Source of the DNA: Marinifilum sp. N1E240
GTDB taxonomy: Bacteria; Bacteroidota; Bacteroidia; Bacteroidales; Marinifilaceae
Reading direction: 5' to 3'
NCBI RefSeq assembly: GCF_009295825.1
Contig: NZ_WHKF01000001.1
Span: 771,088-835,087, forward strand
DNA: 64,000 bases
Both the position numbers and the translations under genes were made by a program. Positions within the stretch are counted from its first letter, which is position 1, and the number at the start of each line of letters is the position of its first letter. Below are positions 8,727 through 17,824 of this stretch, piece by piece. Below the pieces are notes generated by a model, which was not told the origin of the DNA, ran no database searches, and was given only the letters and a program-made list of their open reading frames with translations.

Positions 8727-9497
8727 ATGGAATGGTATTTTTATGTGTTGATTGTTTTGGTTGGAGTTTTTTCAGGGTTTTTAAACACTTTGGCTGGAAG
8801 TGGCTCGGTTATTAGTCTGGCAATGTTAATGTTTATGGGCTTGCCTGCTAATGTAGCAAATGGAACCAACCGTATAGCCATTCTCATGCAAAATATAGTT
8901 GGAGTTACCAGTTTTAAAAAGCAAAAGGTTTTCACCTTTAAAGAAGGGATATGGTTGGCATTGCCAGCAATTGTTGGTTCTGTAATTGGAGCAAGTTTAG
9001 CCGTTGAAATCAATGAAGATATTATGGAGAAAACCATAGGTGGACTTTTGGTATTTTTATTCTTTATTGTTCTTTATAAGCCCGATGCATGGGTTAAAGG
9101 GCAGGCAGGATTGATTCGTTCAAAGCCTAGCTTTTGGCAGATAGTGATCTTCTTTTTTATTGGTTTATACGGTGGGTTTATACAAGCCGGAGTTGGTTTT
9201 TTCCTTTTGTCAGGATTGGTTTTAGGTGCGGGCTTTGATTTGGTAAAAGCGAATGCGATTAAGGTTTTCATTGTACTTCTCTATACTCCTTTTGCCATTG
9301 GAGTTTTTATCATGAATGATCAAATTGATTACAAGATTGGCTTTATTTTGGCTGCTGGTAATATGATTGGAGCCTATATTGCAGCCAACTTCGCTGTTAG
9401 TTGGGGTGCCAAATTTGTTCGCTATATTTTATTGGGAGTTATTGTATTTGCTTCCCTTAAATTTATGGGAGTTTACGAAATGTTAGGTATTCTTTAG
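8727..9497 (+). CDS. TauE/SafE-family sulfite or organosulfonate exporter
   Basis: A 256-residue polytopic inner-membrane protein with seven to eight predicted helices and the two-half layout of the TauE/SafE (DUF81) family. Members export sulfite, sulfoacetate or related small anions by proton coupling; the substrate here is unknown. The N-terminal half has the conserved GFLNTLAGSGS and ANGTNR segments. The second half has GLYGGFIQAGVGFF, the family's internal repeat. It is a single gene between glyA and the convergent tonB gene, with only 4 bases between the two stop codons and no visible terminator. Confidence 0.85.
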   Translation: MEWYFYVLIVLVGVFSGFLNTLAGSGSVISLAMLMFMGLPANVANGTNRIAILMQNIVGVTSFKKQKVFTFKEGIWLALPAIVGSVIGASLAVEINEDIMEKTIGGLLVFLFFIVLYKPDAWVKGQAGLIRSKPSFWQIVIFFFIGLYGGFIQAGVGFFLLSGLVLGAGFDLVKANAIKVFIVLLYTPFAIGVFIMNDQIDYKIGFILAAGNMIGAYIAANFAVSWGAKFVRYILLGVIVFASLKFMGVYEMLGIL

Positions 9498-9501
9498 ATC
9501 T

Positions 9502-10446
9502 TTAATTCAATTGAAAGTGATATGTAATTGTACCTTTTTGGTATGCAGGAGCTCCACTATCCGAATTGAATTTAGCTTTTAAAGCAGCTTTTCTTGCAGC
9601 TTCGAAAAGGGTAGCATTACTTGTTGTAGAACCTGGCATTCCTGGTCGAGCGCTCACAACTTTACCATTTTTATCTACTGTAATTTCAACTACTACTTTT
9701 CCACCTTCTTGTAAGTTGTATTGTGGTTTTGGTATTGATAATGAATTTCGTCCCTGTAAGTCGTATGAGACACCTTTGTTGCCTAATCCTGTTCCACTAT
9801 AGTTATCAGAGTTAGTTGATTCTGTAGGCTGTCCCTGATTGCCTGATGGAAATGTTTTTCCCTGTGAACTATTGGAAGAAGTTCCTTGTCCGAAAACATT
9901 TTTTGCCTTGTTGTTTATGGCATCGATTTTTGCCTGACGTTCGGCTTCTTCCTTTCTTTTGCGTTCGATCTCAGCCAATCTTTGTCTTTCGGCTTCGGCT
10001 TCTCTTTGTTTTTTCAATTCAGCCTGGCGTTGATTCTCACGCTCAATTTTTGCCAATCGATCTTTTTCAGCTTTGTCTTTTCTTGCTTTTTCTTCTGCAG
10101 CTTTCTTTTTGGCTATTTCTTCAGCAGAAGGAAGTTCAGGTGCATCTTCGGTATCCTGAGTTAACACTTTCTCTTGCACATCACTGGCAGCAGGTTTCGA
10201 TTTGGCAGGAGTAGGTTCAGGAAGTGAAGCCGGTAGAGTAGAAGCTATTTTTTTCTGAGTCTTTGCAGGTGCAGGATCTCTTCTTCCAGCACCTTGATTG
10301 GTATTTCCAAAGTTGACAAGAATTCCTTCCTCTTCGGGTAATGGAAGAGGAGTGTGAAATCCTAGAATGTACAATAACACTATTAATCCAATATGGAAAA
10401 AAAGTGTTCCTGCTACTCCTATTCTCTTGCTTTTGGAATTCTCCAT
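9502..10446 (-). CDS. TonB/TolA-like energy transducer with long charged helix
   Basis: A 314-residue energy-coupling protein. It has one N-terminal membrane helix (about 12-32), a proline-rich stretch, then a long Ala/Glu/Lys/Arg-rich helix (about 105-180) like TolA domain II, a Gly/Ser/Asn-rich hinge, and a C-terminal TonB-like domain (about 225-314, with GGKVVVEITVDKNGKV). It would span the periplasm and pass proton-motive energy from ExbB/ExbD to the outer membrane. Its long helix is TolA-like and its C-terminal fold TonB-like, so either a TonB or a Tol-Pal role is possible. It is the last gene of the exbB-exbD-tonB operon, 2 bases after exbD. Confidence 0.85.
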   Translation of the reverse strand: MENSKSKRIGVAGTLFFHIGLIVLLYILGFHTPLPLPEEEGILVNFGNTNQGAGRRDPAPAKTQKKIASTLPASLPEPTPAKSKPAASDVQEKVLTQDTEDAPELPSAEEIAKKKAAEEKARKDKAEKDRLAKIERENQRQAELKKQREAEAERQRLAEIERKRKEEAERQAKIDAINNKAKNVFGQGTSSNSSQGKTFPSGNQGQPTESTNSDNYSGTGLGNKGVSYDLQGRNSLSIPKPQYNLQEGGKVVVEITVDKNGKVVSARPGMPGSTTSNATLFEAARKAALKAKFNSDSGAPAYQKGTITYHFQLN

Positions 10447-10448
10447 AT

Positions 10449-10841
10449 TTATTTTGCTCTTGTTGCTAAAATTAATTTGTACTTGTTGTTTTTAGCAATG
10501 TTCATCACTTTTACCACTTGCTCCATTGGTACCGACTTATCTACGTGTAGTGATATTGTCGGATCATCTTCTCGTGCTAATTTTCTCTGCAATTTGTGTT
10601 CTAATTGAGAAAAAGGCACCGGAGTAGTTTCCAAGAAGAAATTAAAATTCTTATCGATAGAAACTGTAGTGATTGGTTTTGCTGCGGTTTGATTACTACT
10701 TTTTGGTAACAACAACTTTAATGCATTTGGACTGATAAGAGTTGATGTGACCATAAAAAATATCAGTAACAAAAACACAATATCAGTCATAGATGACATG
10801 CTGAAAGTTGCATTAACCTTATTTCTGGTTTTAAGTGCCAT
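10449..10841 (-). CDS. exbD: ExbD/TolR-family biopolymer transport protein
   Basis: A 130-residue partner of ExbB in the proton-driven motor that energises TonB or Tol. It shows a short basic cytoplasmic start, one membrane helix (about 17-38) with the conserved aspartate in MTDIVFLLLIFFM, which in the family carries protons, and a periplasmic domain (about 60-130) ending in the usual NIAKNNKYKLILAT segment. It lies 7 bases downstream of exbB and 2 bases upstream of the tonB-like gene, so the three are one operon. TolR is the alternative name. Confidence 0.9.
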   Translation of the reverse strand: MALKTRNKVNATFSMSSMTDIVFLLLIFFMVTSTLISPNALKLLLPKSSNQTAAKPITTVSIDKNFNFFLETTPVPFSQLEHKLQRKLAREDDPTISLHVDKSVPMEQVVKVMNIAKNNKYKLILATRAK

Positions 10842-10848
10842 GTGCTAA

Positions 10849-11559
10849 TTACTTGATAGGTTCGTTTAATAAATCCATAAACTCAGTAGTTGTAGCTTCC
10901 ATATTAAATACTACTTTTTCAACCTTGGCTACTAAGATATTGTATGCAAAATAGGCTATGATACCTACAGTAAGACCAGCCACGGTTGTTACCATTGCCT
11001 GGTAGATACCGCTTGACAATAATCCAACATCGATATTGTTACCTGCGTTCGACATGTCGTAGAATGCCTGAATCATTCCCATTACTGTTCCAAGGAAACC
11101 AATCATTGGAGCAGCACCAGCAACAGTTGCAAGTGTTGGAAGGTTTTTCTCAAGTTTAGATACTTCTAGATTTCCAATATTCTCGATTGCAGCATGAACA
11201 TCGTTTAATGGACGTCCAATTCTCTTGATTCCTTTCGAAATCATTTTTGATACAGGAGTATCGTTCGTTTGACAAAGTGCCAAGGCAGAATCGATTTTTC
11301 CATCGTGAATGTAATCTCGAATGCGATTCATGAAGTTAGAATCAGCTTTAGCTGCCTTTCGAATTGCGAAATATCTTTCCAAAAAGATATACATGGCAAT
11401 TACCGATAAGGCAAAAATAGGAATCATTATCCAGCCACCTTTAAAGGCTAAATCAACAAAATTTAAGGTCATTTCGGTAGCTTCAGCTCCTTGCTCTTCA
11501 ATAGGTAATTCATTTTGAGCCATATCTTGCATTCCCGCAATAATCGAAAGGTAGTTCAT
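10849..11559 (-). CDS. exbB: ExbB/TolQ-family proton channel (MotA/TolQ/ExbB)
   Basis: A 236-residue inner-membrane protein forming the pentameric proton channel that drives TonB or Tol. The first helix (about 38-60, GGWIMIPIFALSVIAMYIF) leads to a large cytoplasmic part (about 62-145). Two further helices follow, with APMIGFLGTVMGMIQAF and GLTVGIIAYFAYN, both family signatures. The start used gives an N-terminal tail of about 30 residues; internal methionines near residue 10 are possible starts. It is the first gene of a three-gene operon, and the nhaD terminator lies just upstream. Confidence 0.92.
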   Translation of the reverse strand: MNYLSIIAGMQDMAQNELPIEEQGAEATEMTLNFVDLAFKGGWIMIPIFALSVIAMYIFLERYFAIRKAAKADSNFMNRIRDYIHDGKIDSALALCQTNDTPVSKMISKGIKRIGRPLNDVHAAIENIGNLEVSKLEKNLPTLATVAGAAPMIGFLGTVMGMIQAFYDMSNAGNNIDVGLLSSGIYQAMVTTVAGLTVGIIAYFAYNILVAKVEKVVFNMEATTTEFMDLLNEPIK

Positions 11560-11590
11560 ATTTACTATTTTCTGGTTTAATCTAACACAT

Positions 11591-11626
11591 AAAAAAACGA
11601 GATATAATACAGAATATTATATCTCG
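11591..11626 (-). terminator. Intrinsic terminator of nhaD
   Basis: On the minus strand CGAGATATAATA and TATTATATCTCG form a perfect 12-bp stem with a 5-base loop, followed by seven T. It separates nhaD from the exbB operon. Confidence 0.92.
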
Positions 11627-11681
11627 CTAAATTAATATTATTGTTTTTTAATCCCCATACAAAACAAGGGAATTTCAAACT

Positions 11682-13070
11682 CTAATGTAATAACATTGCT
11701 TGAAGGTAATATACACCCGCACCGGCAAGGTATCCGATAAATGCAAGAAGCGTAATTTTCTTCAAGTACCAGATGAAATCAATTTTTTCCATTCCCATTG
11801 CAGCAACACCTGCAGCCGAACCAATAATCAACATAGATCCACCGGTACCAGCACAATATGCAAGGAATTCCCAGAATAAACCATCCTGAACAAAGTTAGA
11901 AGCATAACCAACAGCTTCGGCTCCTTCGATTGGATACATACCCATTGCAGCTGCAACTAATGGTACATTATCCACAATTGAAGAAAGAACTCCAATAATC
12001 AAGTTAATGATATAGATATCATGAACATTTTTATCCAACCATGAGGCAAGAATATCTAGATGACCTGCAGACTGCATACTTGCAACAGCAGTAAGAATAC
12101 CCAAGAAGAACAATACTGTAGGGACATCAACTTTTTTAAGAATTCCTGTAACATTCAAACGGCTCTTAAATTCATGATCTTTGTTTCTGTGCATAATTTC
12201 AGTAACTACCCACATTACACCCAAACCAAACAACATACCTAAGTATGGAGGTAAGTGTGTTGTAGTTTTAAATACAGGAACAAATAACAATGAAGCTACA
12301 CCTAGACAAAGGATGAATACTCTTTCCTTGTGAGTAGTGTATTCTTTATCTTCACCTTCGGCAATCTGAGGGCGAGTAATATGACCTTTTAAATAAGTAC
12401 TCACGATTATTAGAGGTACAATCATTGTGAATAAACTTGGAACAATTACTCGTGTAATGATATTGATAGTAGTTACTTGTCCACCAATCCAAAGCATGAT
12501 TGTGGTAACATCACCAATTGGAGACCATGCTCCACCGGCATTTGCTGCCAATACGACCATTGATGCAAAGAACCAACGATCTTTCTGATCATCAATAAGT
12601 TTACGGATTAATGCAACAATTACAATTGTTGTAGTTAAATTATCTAATGCTGCCGACATAAAGAATGTTAAAACACTTAATATCCAAAGCAATTTTACTT
12701 TGTTAGTGGTTTTAATCTTATCGGTGATAATTTTAAATCCTTGATGTTGATCAACAATTTCAACAATAGTCATAGCTCCCAATAGGAAGAAAAGAATAGT
12801 TGAAATTTCAGAAAGGTGATGAAGAACTTCGTGGTGTGTAATGAAGTCTAGCATACCATGAGCATTATCCATTCCCGGGTTAATTGCAACATATTCATTC
12901 CAGGCTCTACTTACGCCAGTTGAAAGAATGTCGACACCACCAAAGACATAAATTGTCCAGGTTAATACCCCAATTAAAAGAGCAGACGCTGCTTTGTCAA
13001 TTTTTAGTGGATGTTCAAGAGCAATTGCTGTATACCCAAGAACAAAAACCACAACCATTAATGCAAACAT
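11682..13070 (-). CDS. nhaD: Na+/H+ antiporter NhaD
   Basis: A 462-residue inner-membrane sodium/proton antiporter of the ion transporter superfamily, with about 12 helices. It exports Na+ (and Li+) at neutral to alkaline pH in salt-adapted bacteria. Recognisable NhaD features are the N-terminal GYTAIALEHPLKIDKAASALL segment, SAALDNLTTTIV, NAGGAWSPIGDVTT, SSIVDNVPLVAAAMGM near the C terminus, and FLAYCAGTGGSMLIIGSAAGVAAMG. It is a single gene with its own terminator. It probably works with the ion-pumping Rnf complex encoded at 48.7-54.3 kb; that link is inference. Confidence 0.95.
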   Translation of the reverse strand: MFALMVVVFVLGYTAIALEHPLKIDKAASALLIGVLTWTIYVFGGVDILSTGVSRAWNEYVAINPGMDNAHGMLDFITHHEVLHHLSEISTILFFLLGAMTIVEIVDQHQGFKIITDKIKTTNKVKLLWILSVLTFFMSAALDNLTTTIVIVALIRKLIDDQKDRWFFASMVVLAANAGGAWSPIGDVTTIMLWIGGQVTTINIITRVIVPSLFTMIVPLIIVSTYLKGHITRPQIAEGEDKEYTTHKERVFILCLGVASLLFVPVFKTTTHLPPYLGMLFGLGVMWVVTEIMHRNKDHEFKSRLNVTGILKKVDVPTVLFFLGILTAVASMQSAGHLDILASWLDKNVHDIYIINLIIGVLSSIVDNVPLVAAAMGMYPIEGAEAVGYASNFVQDGLFWEFLAYCAGTGGSMLIIGSAAGVAAMGMEKIDFIWYLKKITLLAFIGYLAGAGVYYLQAMLLH

Positions 13071-13190
13071 AATAATCGATTATTTTTTAGGTGAATTAAA
13101 TTTTTTGTCGATAAGGTGCTAATATACTAATATTTGTTTGTCTAAATTGGGAAACAATTAAAGAAAAAAATCCTTTATTAAGACTGTTAA

Positions 13191-13212
13191 AAAACACTGG
13201 TTAGAGTGTTTT
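13191..13212 (-). terminator. Intrinsic terminator of tamB
   Basis: On the minus strand AAAACACT and AGTGTTTT form an 8-bp stem with a 6-base loop and run into a T-rich tail. It lies 20 bases past the tamB stop codon. Confidence 0.75.
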
Positions 13213-13231
13213 ATAGGATCTCATATGATAT

Positions 13232-16200
13232 TTATTTATCCTTTTTATCCTTCTTATTGCCTTTCAAAAAAGAAATGTATTTCTTGAATAGTCCGGAAAA
13301 TGTATTGAAATCTTCTTTGTAAAAAATACCAATCCCTTGTGTATTTCTCGACTCTTCGTAAACCAAGTATTCATTAGAACGTGTAAAAGCTGTCAATTGT
13401 AATTTTCCTTTTTTATCCAACTTGATATTCACATCCACATCACCAACAATATCATTATCCCTTTCCTGATTGTTACCAGTTCCAACATTTCCATTAATAG
13501 TTACTTTGTCGTTAAATATTTGGGTAGATAAGGCAAGTTCTATTTCATCACTAGTTAAATCATCGCCTGGTCGATAACTTACTCCTATATCAAAATCATT
13601 ACTAATTTGGCTAAGCCAATTGGATAATTGATTGGATAGTAGTTCACTAGTGGTTACCCCAACAGCATAGCTGGAATTTTTATTCTCGAAATTAGGATCG
13701 GTTGAACGCAAATATTCAGGAGTGTAAAAGCGGTTAAGTACTAGAAGAGATAGAATTTGTTTATTCATTTCATCTTCGGTAGAGAACAATCCTTCTAATA
13801 TACTTTGCGTTTGCTGATCCAGAGTTGGAAAATCGATATTGAATTTGATAATAGGATTATCTAACCTTTGACTCAAATTCATATTACATTCAACTGGAAT
13901 TTTACGTGTATTATCGATGTATGGGGTATTCAATAATAAATCGTACAGTGTGGTTTTTACATTGTATACTGCATTTATATTGACTGTTGCGTCGTAAGGA
14001 TCTCCATTCCACTTAATATTACCACCATTTGCCAGGTCGAATTTTTTATTAATTACATTTTGCAGTGTGAACAAATAACTTCCTTTTTGAATTGTATAAT
14101 CTCCAAATATCTTGAATTCTCCTTTAGTATCGATTTCTAATTTTAGGTTACCATTTCCTTTAGCCTTAAGAATGTCACCAATTTTTGAATCAAATATAAT
14201 CTGAATATCGGTTTCCGGAGTGATTTCCAAATCGCAGTTCATTTTAATGCCAGATAGGTCAATTTTATAATCTTCAGAGGTAAGAGATTCAACTACTCTA
14301 TTGGTATTTACAAAGGTGATGAAATTACTTTCTTGAATATCACCACTGTTATTAAGGGGAATGTTTATTCTTGTATTCTTTTCGGTTTTAGCTGTAATTT
14401 CAATATCCAAATCATTCACTGGTCCGTACAGAGCTGTTATTCCAGTCATGTATGCTTTGCCATAAAACAATTCGTTGTCGGTTATTTTTGTGTCAAGAAC
14501 ATTGAAATTTAAAGTGTTAATTTGCAGGTCAAAATTGAAGTTATTAAAATTATCGTGAGTAATTGCTCCAAATATTGTTGCTGTATTTTTATTTTGATCC
14601 TTAATCTGAAATTCGTTAAACCTTAGTTCTGAAGGAGTAATGATAATGCTGTCGTTGCAGGTATAGGTGGTTTTAAGTTGATTGATGGTGAATTCACTCT
14701 CCTCAAACTTTAATTTACCAGTTGGTTTTAATGCATCTGTTTCGCCTTCGATATGAATAGAACCCGTTGCATTACCTCTAATATTCGAAATATTCTCTTG
14801 TAAGTATGGATTTAAAAGATCCATTCTAAGACTATCAATTTTAATGTCCATGTTAATTGAATCAGAATCTGGAAAATATGCACCCTGTAAATCCAATTCT
14901 TTTTTTGATTTAAAATCGGTAAACGAGGAGAAGCTGAGCTTTTTTTCATATTTATCCCAATCACTAATCATGTATAAATTCCCCAGTGTATCTTGGTTTA
15001 AGATTAAGTCTTCGATTAATACATTTGAGTTGGATAGGCGATCACCATAAAAGTCAGATATTTGTACATAACCTCTAACTTTACCATTAATGCCAATATT
15101 TTGTTCTCTTGCTAAATCGTTTAGGTTTTGTAGGCTGATATTATGAATTTTGAAATTGATGCTATCATTTTGGTTCGTCGAAATTTTACCATCTAAACCA
15201 AAATATTGATTTTCACGCGCAATTCTGAAATTATCAATTTGATAGCTATTGCTATCTGCAACAAAATGAGATTTTTGAATGTGCCATACACTATCAGCCA
15301 TAATAACAGTGCTTGGTAAGAGATTTACATTCCAAATTGGATTATTTGTTTTTTGTGATTTTTTTACCTTGCCTTCTGCAGATAAAAATCCACTATAGGT
15401 AACTTGATCCCAATTGTTCCAAAGAATATCTAGTTTAACTTTATTTTTACCTGCAGTAATTTTTTGGGATAAATTATAAAGTCCAAAGTCTTCTGAAAAT
15501 AGCAATTGATTTGTTCTTCCCTTCAAAATTAACTCTTCCTCTGAAGTTGATAAATCAACTTTTAATTCGTCAAATGTTTTACCATCTATAATTAAACTGG
15601 AGGAATTAAAGTGCATGTCAAGTTTGTGTTCAAGAGCAATAATTTCACCATTAACCGATGTTCCAGGAGCCATGCTTATACTTGGGTAAAGAACCGAGGT
15701 AATTGGTTTGGTATCTTTTAAATTCAACGAAAATTTAAAATTGTTTATACTGTCTATTTTTGTGTACTCCTTATCTGGAGCATAAGCAGGCAAATAGTAA
15801 TAGGTTAAATTAGCGATTGATGATACTAGTTTTCCAACCTCATAATTTCCTTCCACCTTCATATCTGATACGTCAGAATTTAAGATGATTCGCTTTAGTT
15901 TTGGAGAGGTAAATGAATTGATAGTAAATTTATCAAGCATAAATTCTCCCAGGCTATTTTTATAATTGGTATTATTTATTTCGATTATACCATTGGCATT
16001 ATCTAAACCACTACCCGTAAAGTTTGCATCTACAGAGAAACTTAGTTCTGCTTTTTTATCCTTTGTGTTCAAATGCAGAGGATAAAGTTTAGCATGATTC
16101 AAATGAGAACTAAATTTCATAGTAGGAATTTCTTGTGAAAAGTCTACTTTCCCTGAGAAATCGAAACCAATATTCGGGTCTTGAATGGATATTTTACCAT

Positions 16201-17707
16201 CAAATTGTTTTTCAGAGAAAAATCCATCCAATGATAAATTCTCATATTCATAGTCGTAAAAATCAACTTTAGAAATATTCCCCTTCATTACACCTTGTGT
16301 AGTTTCGGGTGATGTAAAGCCTTTAATTGCCACATTTAATGAAATGTGACCTACTTTTTCCTGATCAATTAATCCACCTAGATTGAACTCATGAGTCGTT
16401 AAATCTCCAGTAAAATCAAGTTTTCCATTTCCTTGATTTGGTTTAAAAAGAATATCTGTTTTTAGTTTTCCAAGTGCAGTTTTAAAATTACCATAAAATA
16501 CAAAGTCATTTAAAAAACCATTAAATTTTCCTTTATATTCTATTAAACCTAAATTGTTGAAGTATTCAGGCAATTGAAAATGTTCCTTAGAGTAACCAGG
16601 AATGTATACCTTTTCAATATCAGGAATGCTGGTAGTAAGTTTTTTAAAGTCCGCTTCCAAATATGAATCTCTAAGATATGGTAAACCGTTCATGTAGAAT
16701 TTACCCTTAAAATTAGTATTGCTTCCATAAACGATATCAATATTTCTACCTCTTAAATCGTAAATTGTGCCGTATACCTTTCCCGAAATTTTCCCACTTT
16801 CCCGAAAACCAAGTAACTTTTCATTAAAATATGCCAGATCAAGAAAACTAATTCTGGAAGAATTCAATTGAAAATCGAGCTGCATTTTTTTTGTAAACTT
16901 TGCCCAATAACCTTGTCCGGCAATATAACTAAAATACAGATGTTCTGCCTTTAAATTGCTATTTGTGGAGACAATATTAACGTCTTTTAAACCCCATTGT
17001 TTGTTAGTAATCCAGGAATGGGCGACGAAATCTTTCAAAACAAAGCCAGATTTCTCAACACAACTTAAGTGCTTGAGATCAAAATCAAGAGAATCACCGA
17101 TTAATTTTATATCGCGAGCTTGTAATTTCAAATCTGTCACCAATATATCATCGTAGTTCATTCCAAAATCTTGATGAACTGCTTCTACAGTTTTGTAAGC
17201 AAATTTTGTTTTTTCAAGATCTATGTTGGAAATGCCTATAAACCAAGATTTTTTTAGTGTATCTTCGTTGGTGTTACTCGAATTACTAGAAAGAGAATCA
17301 ATAAATACATCTAGGTTAAGAACCCTATCTTTATCTTCGTAAAGATTAAAGTAAGTTTTATTTAAACTCAATTTATTGATGTAAAGCTTTTTTTTCTTAT
17401 AACTGAAGGAATCTATTTTTACTTTTAATTCATTTATATAAACCAAAGTGTCTTTTTGATAGTCTTCAATGTATAATCCTTCAAGAATAACACTTTTAAA
17501 AGGAGAAATATTAACACCTTCAATGCTAATTGGAGTGTTGGTTTGTTGGGAAAGATAATCAGCCAAATTGCGGCTTACATAGGTTTGAACAGTACTGCTT
17601 AAGAATAACAGATACATCAAACAGGGAATCATAATGATAACCGTTAATGCCCAAATTGATATTTTGAAAAATTTTTTAATAATTTTGCCGTTTTGTGAGA
17701 TGCACAA
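13232..17707 (-). CDS. tamB: TamB-like translocation and assembly module protein
   Basis: A 1491-residue bridge-like protein of the AsmA/TamB superfamily. It is anchored by one N-terminal helix (about 15-35) and spans the periplasm as a long beta-rich groove thought to move lipids to, or help assemble, the outer membrane. The C-terminal DUF490-type domain (about 1100-1460) is recognisable, with DIELALSTQIFNDKVTINGN near the end and a lysine-rich tail (KGNKKDKKDK). Most of the middle is repetitive beta-strand sequence with low motif content, as usual. The start is uncertain: the frame opens after a TAG and offers only a TTG at 17707 before M26 inside the membrane helix. No tamA-like gene is adjacent. 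It diverges from tsaD. Confidence 0.88.
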   Translation of the reverse strand: MCISQNGKIIKKFFKISIWALTVIIMIPCLMYLLFLSSTVQTYVSRNLADYLSQQTNTPISIEGVNISPFKSVILEGLYIEDYQKDTLVYINELKVKIDSFSYKKKKLYINKLSLNKTYFNLYEDKDRVLNLDVFIDSLSSNSSNTNEDTLKKSWFIGISNIDLEKTKFAYKTVEAVHQDFGMNYDDILVTDLKLQARDIKLIGDSLDFDLKHLSCVEKSGFVLKDFVAHSWITNKQWGLKDVNIVSTNSNLKAEHLYFSYIAGQGYWAKFTKKMQLDFQLNSSRISFLDLAYFNEKLLGFRESGKISGKVYGTIYDLRGRNIDIVYGSNTNFKGKFYMNGLPYLRDSYLEADFKKLTTSIPDIEKVYIPGYSKEHFQLPEYFNNLGLIEYKGKFNGFLNDFVFYGNFKTALGKLKTDILFKPNQGNGKLDFTGDLTTHEFNLGGLIDQEKVGHISLNVAIKGFTSPETTQGVMKGNISKVDFYDYEYENLSLDGFFSEKQFDGKISIQDPNIGFDFSGKVDFSQEIPTMKFSSHLNHAKLYPLHLNTKDKKAELSFSVDANFTGSGLDNANGIIEINNTNYKNSLGEFMLDKFTINSFTSPKLKRIILNSDVSDMKVEGNYEVGKLVSSIANLTYYYLPAYAPDKEYTKIDSINNFKFSLNLKDTKPITSVLYPSISMAPGTSVNGEIIALEHKLDMHFNSSSLIIDGKTFDELKVDLSTSEEELILKGRTNQLLFSEDFGLYNLSQKITAGKNKVKLDILWNNWDQVTYSGFLSAEGKVKKSQKTNNPIWNVNLLPSTVIMADSVWHIQKSHFVADSNSYQIDNFRIARENQYFGLDGKISTNQNDSINFKIHNISLQNLNDLAREQNIGINGKVRGYVQISDFYGDRLSNSNVLIEDLILNQDTLGNLYMISDWDKYEKKLSFSSFTDFKSKKELDLQGAYFPDSDSINMDIKIDSLRMDLLNPYLQENISNIRGNATGSIHIEGETDALKPTGKLKFEESEFTINQLKTTYTCNDSIIITPSELRFNEFQIKDQNKNTATIFGAITHDNFNNFNFDLQINTLNFNVLDTKITDNELFYGKAYMTGITALYGPVNDLDIEITAKTEKNTRINIPLNNSGDIQESNFITFVNTNRVVESLTSEDYKIDLSGIKMNCDLEITPETDIQIIFDSKIGDILKAKGNGNLKLEIDTKGEFKIFGDYTIQKGSYLFTLQNVINKKFDLANGGNIKWNGDPYDATVNINAVYNVKTTLYDLLLNTPYIDNTRKIPVECNMNLSQRLDNPIIKFNIDFPTLDQQTQSILEGLFSTEDEMNKQILSLLVLNRFYTPEYLRSTDPNFENKNSSYAVGVTTSELLSNQLSNWLSQISNDFDIGVSYRPGDDLTSDEIELALSTQIFNDKVTINGNVGTGNNQERDNDIVGDVDVNIKLDKKGKLQLTAFTRSNEYLVYEESRNTQGIGIFYKEDFNTFSGLFKKYISFLKGNKKDKKDK

Positions 17708-17824
17708 AATTAGCTAAAAAGAAGAAGAATATAATACATACTTTGGGACGTTTAAACAGTTTTTTGATTTTTTTAACCTATTAAAGGACGAAGTTTAAGT
17801 TTGTCTCGATCTAATATAAAATTG

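Noticed and set aside
9846-10214. Two plus-strand open frames opposite the TonB helix
   Set aside because: They mirror the repetitive charged helix of the real gene and are rich in Phe, Leu and Cys as expected from reading it backwards.
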